64,000 bases of DNA from NCBI GenBank assembly GCA_002901265.1, contig PPHI01000089.1:17093-81092 (forward strand), read 5' to 3'. The position numbers were made by a program, and so were the translations under genes. Positions 8,088 to 17,870 of this stretch are shown here, one piece after another. Within the stretch, counting starts at the first letter, position 1; the number at the start of each line of letters is the position of its first letter. The notes below the pieces were generated by a model. The model was not told where the DNA came from, searched no databases, and saw only the letters and a program-made list of their open reading frames with translations. This stretch comes from Rhodopirellula baltica (GTDB lineage Bacteria > Planctomycetota > Planctomycetia > Pirellulales > Pirellulaceae).

Positions 8088-8957
8088 TTACTGTCGAGTG
8101 ATCGTCCGGAAGGCATTGATCGAACGCTTTAGATTCTCTTGCCGATCCCCGGGGATTGCGTAGCACTGCAAGCCGATCGGTCCGCTGAACTCGATTGCTT
8201 GAAGTGTTCCAAAGAGGCGTTGCTGAGGAAAATCGCCGCGATCGAGTGTTTGAATCAGTTCGCTCCAACTATCCCCATCGACGTTCGCACCGCAGGTACT
8301 GACCGCTCCCAAGACCGGCGCGATGCGTTGTAGTGTTCTCTCCAAGTCGTCGGGCGACTCGTTCTTTAAGTAGTGGCAAAGATTAAACATGATCCCGAGG
8401 TTGGGATGGCTGACCTCTTCTATTAGCTTCATCGCATCGGAAGTGGTCGCAATGGCGAACCCGTGGTGTGGATACAGCACGACCTTGATCCCCATCGATT
8501 GCGCCAAAGTCGCCGTTTGCCGGACGGCCTCGACGGTCTTTGGCGTACGACGCTGAACGGTGAGCTCGATCATCGCACCACGGTTCGCGAGAGGTCGAAT
8601 GGCTTCGGCGTTGATTGGACGGTCATCCACATTCAGGTAAACGCTCAAGACGCTCAATCCCGCCGCTTCAAATGCAGCCACCTTCGTCGCCAACGCTTCA
8701 CCCGAAACCTGGATCTGGCTGACACCGTCATATCCCAGCTTTTTCAGTGTCATCGCGGCATCGGAATCACTGCCCGACGGCAATCCATTTTCGAACGCGA
8801 AAAACTTCAGTTGGGTTGGTTCCGAAATTTGGGTCTGTCCCAAACCGAGGTTTGCGAGCGATAGCACCAGGCAAAGAACGTGCGAAAGTCTGAACACTTC
8901 GGGTACCGGTGGTTGTGTGAGTCGTAAAACGAACAGTGTACCGAAAGACCCTCGCAA
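8088..8957 (-). CDS. secreted sugar phosphate isomerase/epimerase-like TIM-barrel protein
   Basis: Up to 289 residues, related to xylose isomerase-like TIM barrels (AP endonuclease 2 family). Recognisable parts are LKKLGYDGVSQIQV, LAQSMGIKVVLYPHHG, IMFNLCHYLKNE and the C-terminal FSGPIGLQCYAIPGD. A hydrophobic stretch, LSHVLCLVLSLANLGLG, near residues 24-40 is a signal peptide. The true start may therefore be the GTG at 8897, because starting at 8957 gives an unusually long N-region. It is divergent from the cytochrome/DUF1549 gene, with the two starts only about 26 bases apart if 8957 is used. Substrate unknown; secreted relatives are common in planctomycetes. Confidence 0.75.
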   Translation of the reverse strand: MRGSFGTLFVLRLTQPPVPEVFRLSHVLCLVLSLANLGLGQTQISEPTQLKFFAFENGLPSGSDSDAAMTLKKLGYDGVSQIQVSGEALATKVAAFEAAGLSVLSVYLNVDDRPINAEAIRPLANRGAMIELTVQRRTPKTVEAVRQTATLAQSMGIKVVLYPHHGFAIATTSDAMKLIEEVSHPNLGIMFNLCHYLKNESPDDLERTLQRIAPVLGAVSTCGANVDGDSWSELIQTLDRGDFPQQRLFGTLQAIEFSGPIGLQCYAIPGDRQENLKRSINAFRTITRQ

Positions 8958-8983
8958 GCGGACACAACAGCTATAATGTCTCG

Positions 8984-11869
8984 ATGCGATACACCACTTT
9001 CATTGCGACGCTCATCGCCTCGGGACTGCTCGTCGGATCATCATCGACGGCTAGCGAATTGGACTTTTCCCGAGACGTGTTGCCGATTTTGTCCGACAAG
9101 TGTTTTGCCTGTCATGGCCCGGACACCGACGACGGATTACTGAGGCTCGATACCGCCGACTTCGCGTACGAAGATCTTGGCGGCTATCGCGCCGTTGATC
9201 CTGATACGCCAAACGATAGCGAGCTGCTGCAGCGGATCCAATCGAACGATGATCCTATGCCGCCGGTCGATGCCGACAAGCAATTGACTGACAAAGAACG
9301 CGAAACACTGGCTGAGTGGGTTTTGCAGGGTGGGTCCTACGGTGTCCATTGGGCATTCGTTCCGCCAACGGCGTCAGGCCGACTCGACAAACACGAAGAA
9401 TGCTCGGTCGACGTGTTCATCGAGCAGCAATTGAACGAACACAATCTCGAATTTGCTCCCGAAGCCGATCGGCGAACGTTGGCTCGGCGTGCGGCGTTAG
9501 TTTTGACTGGCCTGCCACCGGAGTCCAACCAGCTGGAAAAGTACCTCACCAGCGACAAGGACAACGCGTTTGAAGAATTCGTTGACCAACTGCTGGCGAG
9601 TCCGCGATTTGGCGAACATCAAGCGAGGTTCTGGTTGGACGCTGTCCGGTACGGTGACACCCACGGGCTCCATCTCGATAACCGCCGCGGGATCTATCCC
9701 TACCGTGATTGGGTGATCAAAGCGTTCAACGATAACTTACCGCTTGATCAATTCATTCAGTGGCAGCTCGCCGGTGACATGGTGGAGACAGATTCGATTG
9801 AGCCTTTGGTTGCCAGTGGCTTTGTGCGTTTGAACCCCAGCACCGGTGAAGGAGGCGCAATCGAAGAAGAGTTCCAAGCGAAGAATAGTTTCGATCGAGT
9901 GGAAACATTGGGCACGGTGTTCCTAGGTTTGACGCTGACTTGTTCAAGATGCCATAACCACAAGTACGACCCGATCTCGCAACAGGAATACTACGAACTG
10001 CTTGCGTTCTTCAATAACACCGCTGAACCGGCTCTCGACGGGAACTCGTATACGTACGGTACGACCGTCGAGGCGCCGAGTAACCAACAACAATGGCAAC
10101 ATTGGACGAAGCTTGAACGTGAAGCGATTCGCTTGACCGAATCAGCCAGACAAACGGTGCGGGGCGAGGAGACCGACAGCCCGGATCGCTTGATGGAATT
10201 CGCATCCGGGCGAAAAACTGATTCTGCACCGGTATGCTTTGTCTCCGACGCGATTCGGTCCGATGCAGGCCCACCGGCGTTTCCTAGCCAATCCTCGACC
10301 AGCGATACCGAATGGAAGAAGCTGGAAAACTGGAACGGCAAAGTCGATGAATCGATCGAGTTGCTCGCCCACCGGAAACCGGATTGGTCGCGATGGATCG
10401 CATTTAAGGTTGACTGTGATTCGCCGCAAACGTTTGTACTCTCGTACTCCGGTGGTAGCGGAAGCGACGTGTTCCTTGATAACGAGCAAGTCGCTCAAAC
10501 ACGCGCCGATGAATTGATCGATGATCGGGAGCTGCTGCTGTTGTCGGTTTCGGCAGGAACTCACGAGGTGATGGTCAAACTGGTCGGCGACGAAACAATC
10601 TCTCGGACGGAGTTGTCCTGGCATTCGCCGTGGGCTGGTGTTTCGACCGCCGGTTGGAAACATGCATCACTTGAAAATCGACTTTGGATGATTGCCGATC
10701 CCAACGGTCCTTTCAACGAAACGCATTTCGCGCAGACAGCTCATTCGATGGCTCGGGCGATCCATCGCCTTCGCAAACAGTTCACGACGACACTGGTCGC
10801 AAAGGAATTGCCCACGCCGCGTAACACGCACATTCTGCGTCGCGGCGAATACGACCTGCCCATTGGTGATCCGCTACAGCCTGGCGTGTTGAGCGTCCTG
10901 AACGGCTTCCCAGACGCGGCACCACGGAATCGCTTGGGGTTAGCCCAATGGATGACGTCTCCCGATAATCCGTTGCCGTCACGCGTACTCGTGAACCGAA
11001 TGTGGCAGCGTGTCTTTGGGGCTGCCTTGGTCCGTACGCCAGAAGATTTTGGTGTTCAAGGCGAATACCCTACGCATCCCGATCTGCTCGATTGGTTGGC
11101 GATTGAGCTGCAGCAAAGCGGTTGGGATTTTAAACACATGATGCGGTTGTTGGTCACCAGCCAAACCTTTCGACAGGATTCAACTTGGCGTGACGACGCG
11201 AACGATCCGGAAAATCGTTTGTTCGCTCGCGGTCCCGCATTTCGATTGGATGCTGAGGTCATTCGTGACATTGGACTTTGGGCCAGTGGCCTGCTCGATC
11301 CGACCATGGGCGGCGAAGGGATCAAACCCTATCAACCGGAAGGGATGTGGAAGGCCCTCGCACACCCGGCGAGCAACACTCGCCATTATGAACCGGACCA
11401 GGGGCAACGTCTTTATCGACGAAGCATTTACGTTTATTGGAAACGGACCAGTCCGCATCCAATGATGACGTTGTTCGATGCTCCCGATCGCGAATCCAGC
11501 TGTGTGCGCCGAAGTCGTACGAATACGGCGTTGCAGTCGCTCGCGATGCTGAACGAAAGCCAACGGATGGACATGGCGCGGGCACTTGCGGGACGCTTGC
11601 TTTCCACGTGTGATCATGACGAAGCACGCGTGCAATTGCTCTTTGAAATCGTTGCCGCCCGACCGCCTCTGAAAAACGAATCCGACACCTGTATGGAACT
11701 GCTCGATCAGATGCGTAAGCGTTACCAAACCGATCAGGGGGCCGCAGCGGCATTGATCAAAGTTAGAACAGACGATCAACCAAGCGAACTCAATCTTGTT
11801 GAAACCGCCGCGTGGACTCAGGTAACCAGCGTCGTCTTGGCCAGCGATCTGGCAGTGATGTTGTACTAG
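8984..11869 (+). CDS. planctomycete cytochrome c / DUF1549 / DUF1553 protein
   Basis: A 961-residue secreted protein. After a signal peptide (residues 1-25) comes a planctomycete-type cytochrome c domain with the haem motif CFACH near residue 40. DUF1549 follows (from about residue 140, with RRAALVLTGLPP and FWLDAVRYGDTHG), with a second Cys pair motif CSRCHNHKYDPI. A middle beta-rich insert contains SGGSGSDVFLDNE. DUF1553 (NPLPSRVLVNRMWQRVFG to the C-terminus) closes the protein. The start at 8984 is chosen because the signal peptide begins there. It is followed 41 bases later by the DUF1501 gene, the usual partner. This family is abundant in planctomycetes and thought to act on polysaccharides, but no activity is firmly established. 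Confidence 0.9.
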   Translation: MRYTTFIATLIASGLLVGSSSTASELDFSRDVLPILSDKCFACHGPDTDDGLLRLDTADFAYEDLGGYRAVDPDTPNDSELLQRIQSNDDPMPPVDADKQLTDKERETLAEWVLQGGSYGVHWAFVPPTASGRLDKHEECSVDVFIEQQLNEHNLEFAPEADRRTLARRAALVLTGLPPESNQLEKYLTSDKDNAFEEFVDQLLASPRFGEHQARFWLDAVRYGDTHGLHLDNRRGIYPYRDWVIKAFNDNLPLDQFIQWQLAGDMVETDSIEPLVASGFVRLNPSTGEGGAIEEEFQAKNSFDRVETLGTVFLGLTLTCSRCHNHKYDPISQQEYYELLAFFNNTAEPALDGNSYTYGTTVEAPSNQQQWQHWTKLEREAIRLTESARQTVRGEETDSPDRLMEFASGRKTDSAPVCFVSDAIRSDAGPPAFPSQSSTSDTEWKKLENWNGKVDESIELLAHRKPDWSRWIAFKVDCDSPQTFVLSYSGGSGSDVFLDNEQVAQTRADELIDDRELLLLSVSAGTHEVMVKLVGDETISRTELSWHSPWAGVSTAGWKHASLENRLWMIADPNGPFNETHFAQTAHSMARAIHRLRKQFTTTLVAKELPTPRNTHILRRGEYDLPIGDPLQPGVLSVLNGFPDAAPRNRLGLAQWMTSPDNPLPSRVLVNRMWQRVFGAALVRTPEDFGVQGEYPTHPDLLDWLAIELQQSGWDFKHMMRLLVTSQTFRQDSTWRDDANDPENRLFARGPAFRLDAEVIRDIGLWASGLLDPTMGGEGIKPYQPEGMWKALAHPASNTRHYEPDQGQRLYRRSIYVYWKRTSPHPMMTLFDAPDRESSCVRRSRTNTALQSLAMLNESQRMDMARALAGRLLSTCDHDEARVQLLFEIVAARPPLKNESDTCMELLDQMRKRYQTDQGAAAALIKVRTDDQPSELNLVETAAWTQVTSVVLASDLAVMLY

Positions 11870-11910
11870 TGCGGCCCCGGATATGAAGCGAGTAGCAGAG
11901 TAACAGACTG

Positions 11911-13416
11911 ATGAATCCAATCCGAGAACATGAATTGATGACCACCCGCCGACAGTTGTTTGGCCGGGGGGCATTGGGGGTGGGGACTGCCGCGTTGGCG
12001 AACCTGTTCGGAGACAGCGCACGTGCTGATCAACGTCCGACCGCCAAGGAACATGGCGGGCTGCATCACGCGCCCAAAGCAAAGAGCGTGATTTACCTGT
12101 TCATGAGTGGCGGTCCCAGCCAACTGGATTTGTGGGACTACAAACCGCTACTTGAGAAAAAGTTTAGCGAACAGTTGCCAGCTGAGATTCGAGATGGCCA
12201 GCGAATCACCGGCATGACGGCGAATCAGCAAAATGGTTTGCCACTATGTCCTAGCAAGTACAAATTCCGAAAAGTCGACAATCAATCCGATGGTGTTTGG
12301 GTCAGCGAATTGCTGCCTCACACGGCGACCGTTGCGAACGAGCTTTGCGTGGTACGGTCAACGTTCACCGAAGCGATTAATCATGACCCCGCGATCACGT
12401 ACATTCAAACGGGTAGCCAGGTTCCGGGCCGACCGAGCCTTGGGGCATGGCTCAGCTACGGTTTGGGGACAATGAATGAGAATTTGCCGCATTACGTTGT
12501 GATGCACGCACGCACGAACTTCGCCGAACAGAGTCTGTTCAATCGTCTGTGGGGAACCGGATTTTTACCCAGTGAACACCAAGGAATCCTGATGCGAAGC
12601 CAAGGTGATCCGGTGTTGTACCTGAGCAATCCCGAAGGCATCAGCCACCAAGATCGCCGCAAACAGCTCGATGCACTCACGGCACTCAATCAATCCCAAC
12701 ATCAACGATTCGGACATCCTGAGGTGCTCGAACGCATCAAGCAGCACGAGATGGCGTACCGAATGCAAACGTCGGTTCCGGAGTTGATGGACTGGTCCGA
12801 TGAATCGGCAGAGACACTGAACTTGTACGGTGAGGATGTGAATACACCGGGGACCTTCGCGGCTTGCTGTTTAAATGCACGACGGTTGGTCGAACGTGGT
12901 GTACGCAACGTTCAAATTTTTCATCGAGGTTGGGACGCCCACGGACGGTTGCCGACCGAACATGAATCCCAATGCAAAGACATCGATCAAGCCTGTGCGG
13001 CGCTGATCAAGGACTTGCGACGAAGAGGGCTGCTGGACGAAACGCTCGTCGTTTGGGGCGGTGAATTTGGTCGGACGGTTTATTGTCAAGGCAACCTGAC
13101 CCGTGAAGATTACGGTCGTGATCATCACCCGAGATGCTTTACAACTTGGATGGCAGGCGGAGGCGTGCGATCGGGGATCACCTACGGCCATACGGACGAC
13201 TATGGATACAACATCGCCGACTCCGACGGCGTGCCGCTCTATCCACAGCCAAGCAAAGAAAAGTGGACGCCAGGGACCATGCACATCCACGACCTCAATG
13301 CAACGATATTGCATCTGCTTGGGATAGACCATCGAAAGCTGACGTCCCGTTACCAAGGTCGCGATTTCAGACTGACCGATATCGACGGTCATGTCTTACA
13401 CGATTTGATCGCCTAA
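11911..13416 (+). CDS. DUF1501 protein with Tat-type signal
   Basis: A 501-residue protein of the DUF1501 (sulfatase-like fold) family. The N-terminus TTRRQLFGRGALGVGTAALA is a twin-arginine export signal. The mature part shows the family signature VIYLFMSGGPSQLDLWDYKP, later VWGGEFGRT and DYGRDHHPRCFTTWMAGGGV, all typical of alkaline-phosphatase-superfamily metal binding regions. It lies directly behind the DUF1549/DUF1553 gene on the same strand, a gene pair found over and over in planctomycetes. Probably works with that partner in the periplasm; the substrate is unknown. Confidence 0.92.
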   Translation: MNPIREHELMTTRRQLFGRGALGVGTAALANLFGDSARADQRPTAKEHGGLHHAPKAKSVIYLFMSGGPSQLDLWDYKPLLEKKFSEQLPAEIRDGQRITGMTANQQNGLPLCPSKYKFRKVDNQSDGVWVSELLPHTATVANELCVVRSTFTEAINHDPAITYIQTGSQVPGRPSLGAWLSYGLGTMNENLPHYVVMHARTNFAEQSLFNRLWGTGFLPSEHQGILMRSQGDPVLYLSNPEGISHQDRRKQLDALTALNQSQHQRFGHPEVLERIKQHEMAYRMQTSVPELMDWSDESAETLNLYGEDVNTPGTFAACCLNARRLVERGVRNVQIFHRGWDAHGRLPTEHESQCKDIDQACAALIKDLRRRGLLDETLVVWGGEFGRTVYCQGNLTREDYGRDHHPRCFTTWMAGGGVRSGITYGHTDDYGYNIADSDGVPLYPQPSKEKWTPGTMHIHDLNATILHLLGIDHRKLTSRYQGRDFRLTDIDGHVLHDLIA

Positions 13417-13441
13417 TTTCTCTCGTTGCCGTATTGGCCGA

Positions 13442-14791
13442 TTACAACAACATGCGAGCGATGTTGATGTAAATGATGATCCCAAGGATGTCGACAATCC
13501 CGGCGACAAACGGATTGCTCATCATGGCCGGGTCCAGGCCAAGACGCTGAAAAATCAGCGGCAATGAAGCACCGAAGAAACATCCCACAAAGATGACAGC
13601 GACCAACGTGAGCGGAATCACACACGCTGCCGTCAATGAAGGAGCGAGGAAGATCGCGACGGCGTAGCCGATCAATGCGAGAAACGTGCCGAGGACGGTC
13701 GCGACGATGATTTCTCGGCCGAGGACGCTGCGCCAATCCGAGATTTCAACTTGCCCGCTGGTCATCGCAGTGATCACCAACGTCGCGGACTGGCTGCCCG
13801 AGTTTCCGCCGGCACTGATGATCAATGGAATGAACGAAACCAGCCAAATGTAGGTGTTGAGCTCTTCGTGGTAGTGTTCGAGCGCGAACGCGGTGAGCAA
13901 CGCTGCGAAGAACAGGATGATCAACCAGATGCCACGTTTCCATGACAGGGTCAACAGGCCGATTCGCAAGTAATCTTCTTCCAGCGGTTCGACCGCCGCA
14001 ATTCGCTGAGCGTCTTCGGTCAGTTCTTCGCGGACAACATCGATCACGTCGTCATGGGTGATGATTCCCAGCAACTGCCGCCCGGAGTCGACAACTGGAA
14101 TCGCCAACAAGTTAAAGTGTTCGACCTTTTCGGCGACCGATTCTTGGTCTTCGTCAACTTCGGCGACGATGACATCGGTCTCCATCAGTTGCCCAATCGT
14201 TTTCTCGGGCGTGCGGAGTGACGAAACCAATTGTCGCGTTGAAACGATACCGCGAAGCAAGTGATCGTCGTCAACGACATACAGGTAGTAAATCGTTTCT
14301 AGTTCGCTCGCCTGATTGCCGAGGGCTTCGAGAGCTCCGGTGACGGTCAGCGATTCAGAGAGCATCGCGACTTCGGACGTCATCAACGCCCCGGCGGTGC
14401 CTTCGTGGTACGAGCACAGGCGTTGGATATCGCGTCGATCAGCGACTGGCAACAGCGGCAAAATCGCTTGGGCTCGCGATGGTGTCAGCTGTTGAAACAA
14501 GTCGACACGGTCATCGGAAGGAATCCGATCGACGAGCGCAGCGACCTGCCGAGGCTCTTGCGATTGCAAAAGCTCGACTTGTCGCTGTTCGTCAAAGTAG
14601 CCAAAGATTTCGGCACGGCGGTCTGGTTCCGCGTACTGCAGGACCGCCCACAAGTCTGTGTCCGCCAAACCCTCCATAAACTCTGCCGTGCGACCTGCGT
14701 TCAGTGCAGTGCAGAACTCCGTCAGCTCGGCCTCGTTGGTCTCGGCCAGCATTTCACGGAGTTCAGGCAGAAGGAGCGGGTTCACCATCAA
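13442..14791 (-). CDS. mgtE: magnesium transporter MgtE
   Basis: A 449-residue MgtE-type Mg2+ channel. An N-terminal MgtE domain (about residues 10-125) is followed by two CBS domains (about 130-250: MTSEVAMLSESLTVTGALEAL and VIVAEVDEDQESVAEKVEHFNLLAIPVVD), then five membrane helices from about residue 280. The pore signature SAGGNSGSQSATLVITAMTSG is intact, as is the helix with NPFVAGIVDILG. The start ATG overlaps the efp stop by four bases (ATGA), so the two genes are co-transcribed and probably translationally coupled. Cytosolic Mg2+ binding to the CBS and N domains is known to gate the pore in the family. Confidence 0.96.
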   Translation of the reverse strand: MMVNPLLLPELREMLAETNEAELTEFCTALNAGRTAEFMEGLADTDLWAVLQYAEPDRRAEIFGYFDEQRQVELLQSQEPRQVAALVDRIPSDDRVDLFQQLTPSRAQAILPLLPVADRRDIQRLCSYHEGTAGALMTSEVAMLSESLTVTGALEALGNQASELETIYYLYVVDDDHLLRGIVSTRQLVSSLRTPEKTIGQLMETDVIVAEVDEDQESVAEKVEHFNLLAIPVVDSGRQLLGIITHDDVIDVVREELTEDAQRIAAVEPLEEDYLRIGLLTLSWKRGIWLIILFFAALLTAFALEHYHEELNTYIWLVSFIPLIISAGGNSGSQSATLVITAMTSGQVEISDWRSVLGREIIVATVLGTFLALIGYAVAIFLAPSLTAACVIPLTLVAVIFVGCFFGASLPLIFQRLGLDPAMMSNPFVAGIVDILGIIIYINIARMLL

Positions 14792-15357
14792 TTGCTGACG
14801 CGTTCGACGTATTCGCCAGTTCGAGTGTCAACTTTGATCACGTTGCCTTGCTTGATGAAGCCTGGCACGATGAACTCGGCACCGGTTTCAACCATTGCTG
14901 GCTTGGTAACGTTGGTCGCGGTATCACCCTTAGCACCAGGTGCGCACTCGGTGATTTCCAGTTCGACCATGACGGGAGCTTCGACAATGATTGCGTTGCC
15001 GTTGTACAACGTCATCGTGCAGATCATGCCGTCTTTGAGGTACTTCCAGATGTCTCCGGCGACCTTTTCGGGAACTTCGTATTGCTCGAAGGTTTCCTGG
15101 TGCATGAAGACATAGTCGGGGCCTTGGCGGTAGAGGAATGAGACGTCGGTAGTTTCGACATCTGCCGATTCCAGCGAGTCACCGCCTTTGTACGTCCGAT
15201 CCAGGCTTGTTCCGCGGATCAGGTTCTTCAGCTTGCATTTGTAAAGTGCGTTGCCCTTACCAGGCTTGACGAACATCATTTCCGTCATCAGGTAAGGTTC
15301 GCCATCAATTTGGACCTTCAGCCCTTTTCGAAAATCGCTTGTGTTGTAAGTTGCCAT
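14788..15357 (-). CDS. efp: translation elongation factor P
   Basis: A 189-residue EF-P with three beta domains: MATYNTSDFRKGLKV at the start, the modification loop FVKPGKGNA, and the C-terminal signature segment VIKVDTRTGEYVERV. Lysine 34, the residue that receives beta-lysine in the EpmA/EpmB pathway, is present. The factor rescues ribosomes stalled on polyproline. The neighbouring divergent gene is an EpmB homologue, which supports beta-lysylation of K34 as the modification here. The stop overlaps the mgtE start, so the Mg2+ transporter is co-expressed. Confidence 0.97.
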   Translation of the reverse strand: MATYNTSDFRKGLKVQIDGEPYLMTEMMFVKPGKGNALYKCKLKNLIRGTSLDRTYKGGDSLESADVETTDVSFLYRQGPDYVFMHQETFEQYEVPEKVAGDIWKYLKDGMICTMTLYNGNAIIVEAPVMVELEITECAPGAKGDTATNVTKPAMVETGAEFIVPGFIKQGNVIKVDTRTGEYVERVSN

Positions 15358-15507
15358 GTTTTCGTTCGGCTCCGTTGAATTCCGTCCCGGCGAGCGTGTA
15401 GGGGAATGATTGGCTCGGCAGTTTACCGGCCAAAACTCGTTTTGTCCTCACCAGCTTTCCGCCCTGTTTTATCCGGCAATGCCCTTTTCGTCACCGGGCC
15501 TTTAACC

Positions 15508-16557
15508 ATGTTCTCAAACGATCTTTCCACAGCGACCGAGACCGTGACATTTCGCGGGCCTCGGGCCGATCGCAACCCCGGATCATCAGTGTCCTGGCAA
15601 TCGGCAATGAAACACGCGATTCGCAGCGGCGAGGAACTGTGCCGATACGTTGGGATCGATCCGGAAACTGCAGGGGTGCTGGAAAATCGATTTCCGACGT
15701 TTGTCCCACGTGAGCTTGCCAACCGGATCAAACGGGGGGACCCGAGCGATCCAATCTTACGTCAGGTTTTGCCGGTCACGAATGAAACCGTCGAGGCAGC
15801 GGGGTTTGTTTCCGACCCTGTCGGCGATTTGAACGCCAGTCAAACCGGCGGCGTTTTGCACAAATACCATGGTCGTGCCTTGATTGTCACTCATGGGGCC
15901 TGCGCAGTCCATTGCCGATACTGCTTTCGACGGGAGTTCCCCTACTCCGAATTGAACGCCCAAAAATCCAAGTGGGCTCCGGCACTGGACTACATTCGCA
16001 ACGACGCGACGATCGAAGAAGTCCTGCTGAGTGGCGGCGATCCGTTGACACTCTCCGACGCCAGCCTTGCAGGGCTGATCGATGAGTTGGCAGACATCGA
16101 ACACGTGCAACGCGTTCGATTGCACACGCGGTTGCCGATCGTGATCCCTCAGCGTGTCACGTCAGAGTTGCTGAATCTGCTTGGCGGAACTCGACTGGGC
16201 GTTTGGATGGTGATCCATGCCAACCATTCTCAGGAGTTTGATGCAGCAGTGGACGCTTCGATCAAGCGATTGCGATCTGAGGGCGTTACGGTACTCAACC
16301 AATCGGTCTTGTTGGCCGGGATCAATGACGACGCGGACACGTTGATCGAGCTCTCCAAAACGCTGATCAACCGTGGTGTGCAGCCATACTATTTGCATCA
16401 GCTGGACAAAGTCCGCGGTGCCAGCCACTTTTGGGTTTCGCCGCAAGAAGGCCGTCAATTGGTGCAGCAAATGCGTGAATCGCTGCCTGGATATGCGGTT
16501 CCGACCTACGTCGTGGAAGAAGCGGGCGAACCGAGCAAAACGCCAATCGTGTCTTAG
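15508..16557 (+). CDS. epmB: EF-P lysine 2,3-aminomutase EpmB-like radical SAM enzyme
   Basis: A 349-residue member of the lysine 2,3-aminomutase family. The radical SAM cluster motif CAVHCRYC is preceded by GGVLHKYHGRALIVTHGA. Further family segments are EVLLSGGDPLTL, RLHTRLPIVIPQRV, LNQSVLLAGINDD, QPYYLHQLDKVRGASHF and EPSKTP near the C-terminus. Length and C-terminus fit EpmB, which makes (R)-beta-lysine for EF-P, better than fermentative KamA, which is longer. The ATG at 15508 gives the usual length; an in-frame ATG at 15406 adds 34 unrelated residues. It lies 150 bases from efp, divergent, the same arrangement as in E. coli. The ligase EpmA is not in this window. Confidence 0.9.
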   Translation: MFSNDLSTATETVTFRGPRADRNPGSSVSWQSAMKHAIRSGEELCRYVGIDPETAGVLENRFPTFVPRELANRIKRGDPSDPILRQVLPVTNETVEAAGFVSDPVGDLNASQTGGVLHKYHGRALIVTHGACAVHCRYCFRREFPYSELNAQKSKWAPALDYIRNDATIEEVLLSGGDPLTLSDASLAGLIDELADIEHVQRVRLHTRLPIVIPQRVTSELLNLLGGTRLGVWMVIHANHSQEFDAAVDASIKRLRSEGVTVLNQSVLLAGINDDADTLIELSKTLINRGVQPYYLHQLDKVRGASHFWVSPQEGRQLVQQMRESLPGYAVPTYVVEEAGEPSKTPIVS

Positions 16558-16585
16558 GAAAAGCTTGCCAGAAGCGACTCTGACG

Positions 16586-17626
16586 CTAAACGGTAGCCGC
16601 GAAATGCTCGCGAATATTTTCCAGATTCGGTGACTCGATCACTCCGATTTCGGTGATGATTGCGGTGACGAATTCAGCTGGCGTGACGTCGAACGCAGGA
16701 TTCATCACATTCGCTTCGTCTGGAACGATCCGAGTTCCGTGTGGGCAGGCGACTTCGTCCCGATCGCGTTCTTCGATCGGGATGTCATCACCATCGATCA
16801 ATTCCATGTCGAAGGTGTTGCTGGGCGCGGCAACGTAAAACGGTATGCCGTGGTGTCTGGCCAAAACCGCGACGGAATAGGTGCCAATCTTATTTGCGAC
16901 ATCACCGGCCGCGGTAATCCGGTCCGCGCCGACGATCACCGCTTTGATTTTGCCTTGTCGCATGAAAGCGCCCGCCATTGAATCGGTGATCACGGTGACG
17001 TCGACGCCTGCTTGAGAAAGTTCCCAGGCGGTCAATCGTCCGCCTTGCAGTAGCGGTCGTGTTTCGTCAGCGAAGACCTTGATTGCTCGTCCGGATTGGT
17101 GCAAGTGATAGATCGGCGCGAGTGCCGTTCCCCAAGTCGACGTGGCTAACCCTCCGGCGTTGCAGTGCGTCAACACGGAGTCGACTTCGCCGAGTAAGGC
17201 TGCGCCGTTTCGCCCGATGGAGCGGCACATCTTGCGATCTTCCTCATGAATTCTTCGCGCTTCGGCGATGAGCGTTTGTTTCAATTCGGGTTCCGGCGTC
17301 GTTTCAACCAACTCCTTCATCCGATCGAGAGCCCAGAACAAATTGACGGCGGTGGGGCGACTGGTCGCCAAAAATTCGATCGCTTCGAGGTAATCCTGCT
17401 TGGTAGCTGCGGCTCCGGGGTCGCCCGATTGTGCCAGACAAACGCCGTAGGCGGCAGCGATGCCGATGGCGGGGGCCCCACGGACAACCAGACGACGGAT
17501 CGCACTATGAGTCTGTTCGACAGTCGTACAAACCAGATACGTTAATTGCATCGGCAATTTGGTTTGATCGATTAATTCCAGCTGGTCGGTCGTGAATCGA
17601 AGCGTTTCAGGGGCGTGCATCGCCAT
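16586..17626 (-). CDS. mtnA: S-methyl-5-thioribose-1-phosphate isomerase
   Basis: A 346-residue MtnA, which converts methylthioribose 1-phosphate to methylthioribulose 1-phosphate in methionine salvage. It shares the eIF2B-like fold. Motifs seen are VVRGAPAIGIAAAYG, the catalytic cysteine region THCNAGGLATSTWGTALAPI, the aspartate region VIVGADRITAAGDVANKIG, and YVAAPSNTFD. An alternative ATG two codons later is equally possible. It is convergent with epmB, with only 28 bases between them, and no other methionine salvage gene is adjacent. Confidence 0.95.
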   Translation of the reverse strand: MAMHAPETLRFTTDQLELIDQTKLPMQLTYLVCTTVEQTHSAIRRLVVRGAPAIGIAAAYGVCLAQSGDPGAAATKQDYLEAIEFLATSRPTAVNLFWALDRMKELVETTPEPELKQTLIAEARRIHEEDRKMCRSIGRNGAALLGEVDSVLTHCNAGGLATSTWGTALAPIYHLHQSGRAIKVFADETRPLLQGGRLTAWELSQAGVDVTVITDSMAGAFMRQGKIKAVIVGADRITAAGDVANKIGTYSVAVLARHHGIPFYVAAPSNTFDMELIDGDDIPIEERDRDEVACPHGTRIVPDEANVMNPAFDVTPAEFVTAIITEIGVIESPNLENIREHFAATV

Positions 17627-17870
17627 CGGTCCGGGCGTTGGAGGGATCGGTCGCCGTCGCTACATTAATGCCGTGTTAGATTATCAACGGTGCGGATTAT
17701 CAACAGACAATCGACGCCGAGACATTAGATACTCTGCCTGCAAGGATTCAAACCGCCCGTTAGTCACCGAAGCACGTTTTACTCTCGTGTGGTGGACAGC
17801 GATTGCAGATTTACGATTCCTTTGGTGAAGATTCCCGTCTCGGGGGCAATCATTAAAGCAGGGTGATTCG

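Noticed and set aside
8972..8977. TATAAT directly before the DUF1549/1553 start
   Set aside because: No fitting -35 box and only six bases to the start codon; a leaderless transcript is possible but not supported.
17735..17765. GGATTCAAACC, similar to a tRNA T arm on the minus strand
   Set aside because: Neighbouring bases do not make a T stem, acceptor or anticodon arm.
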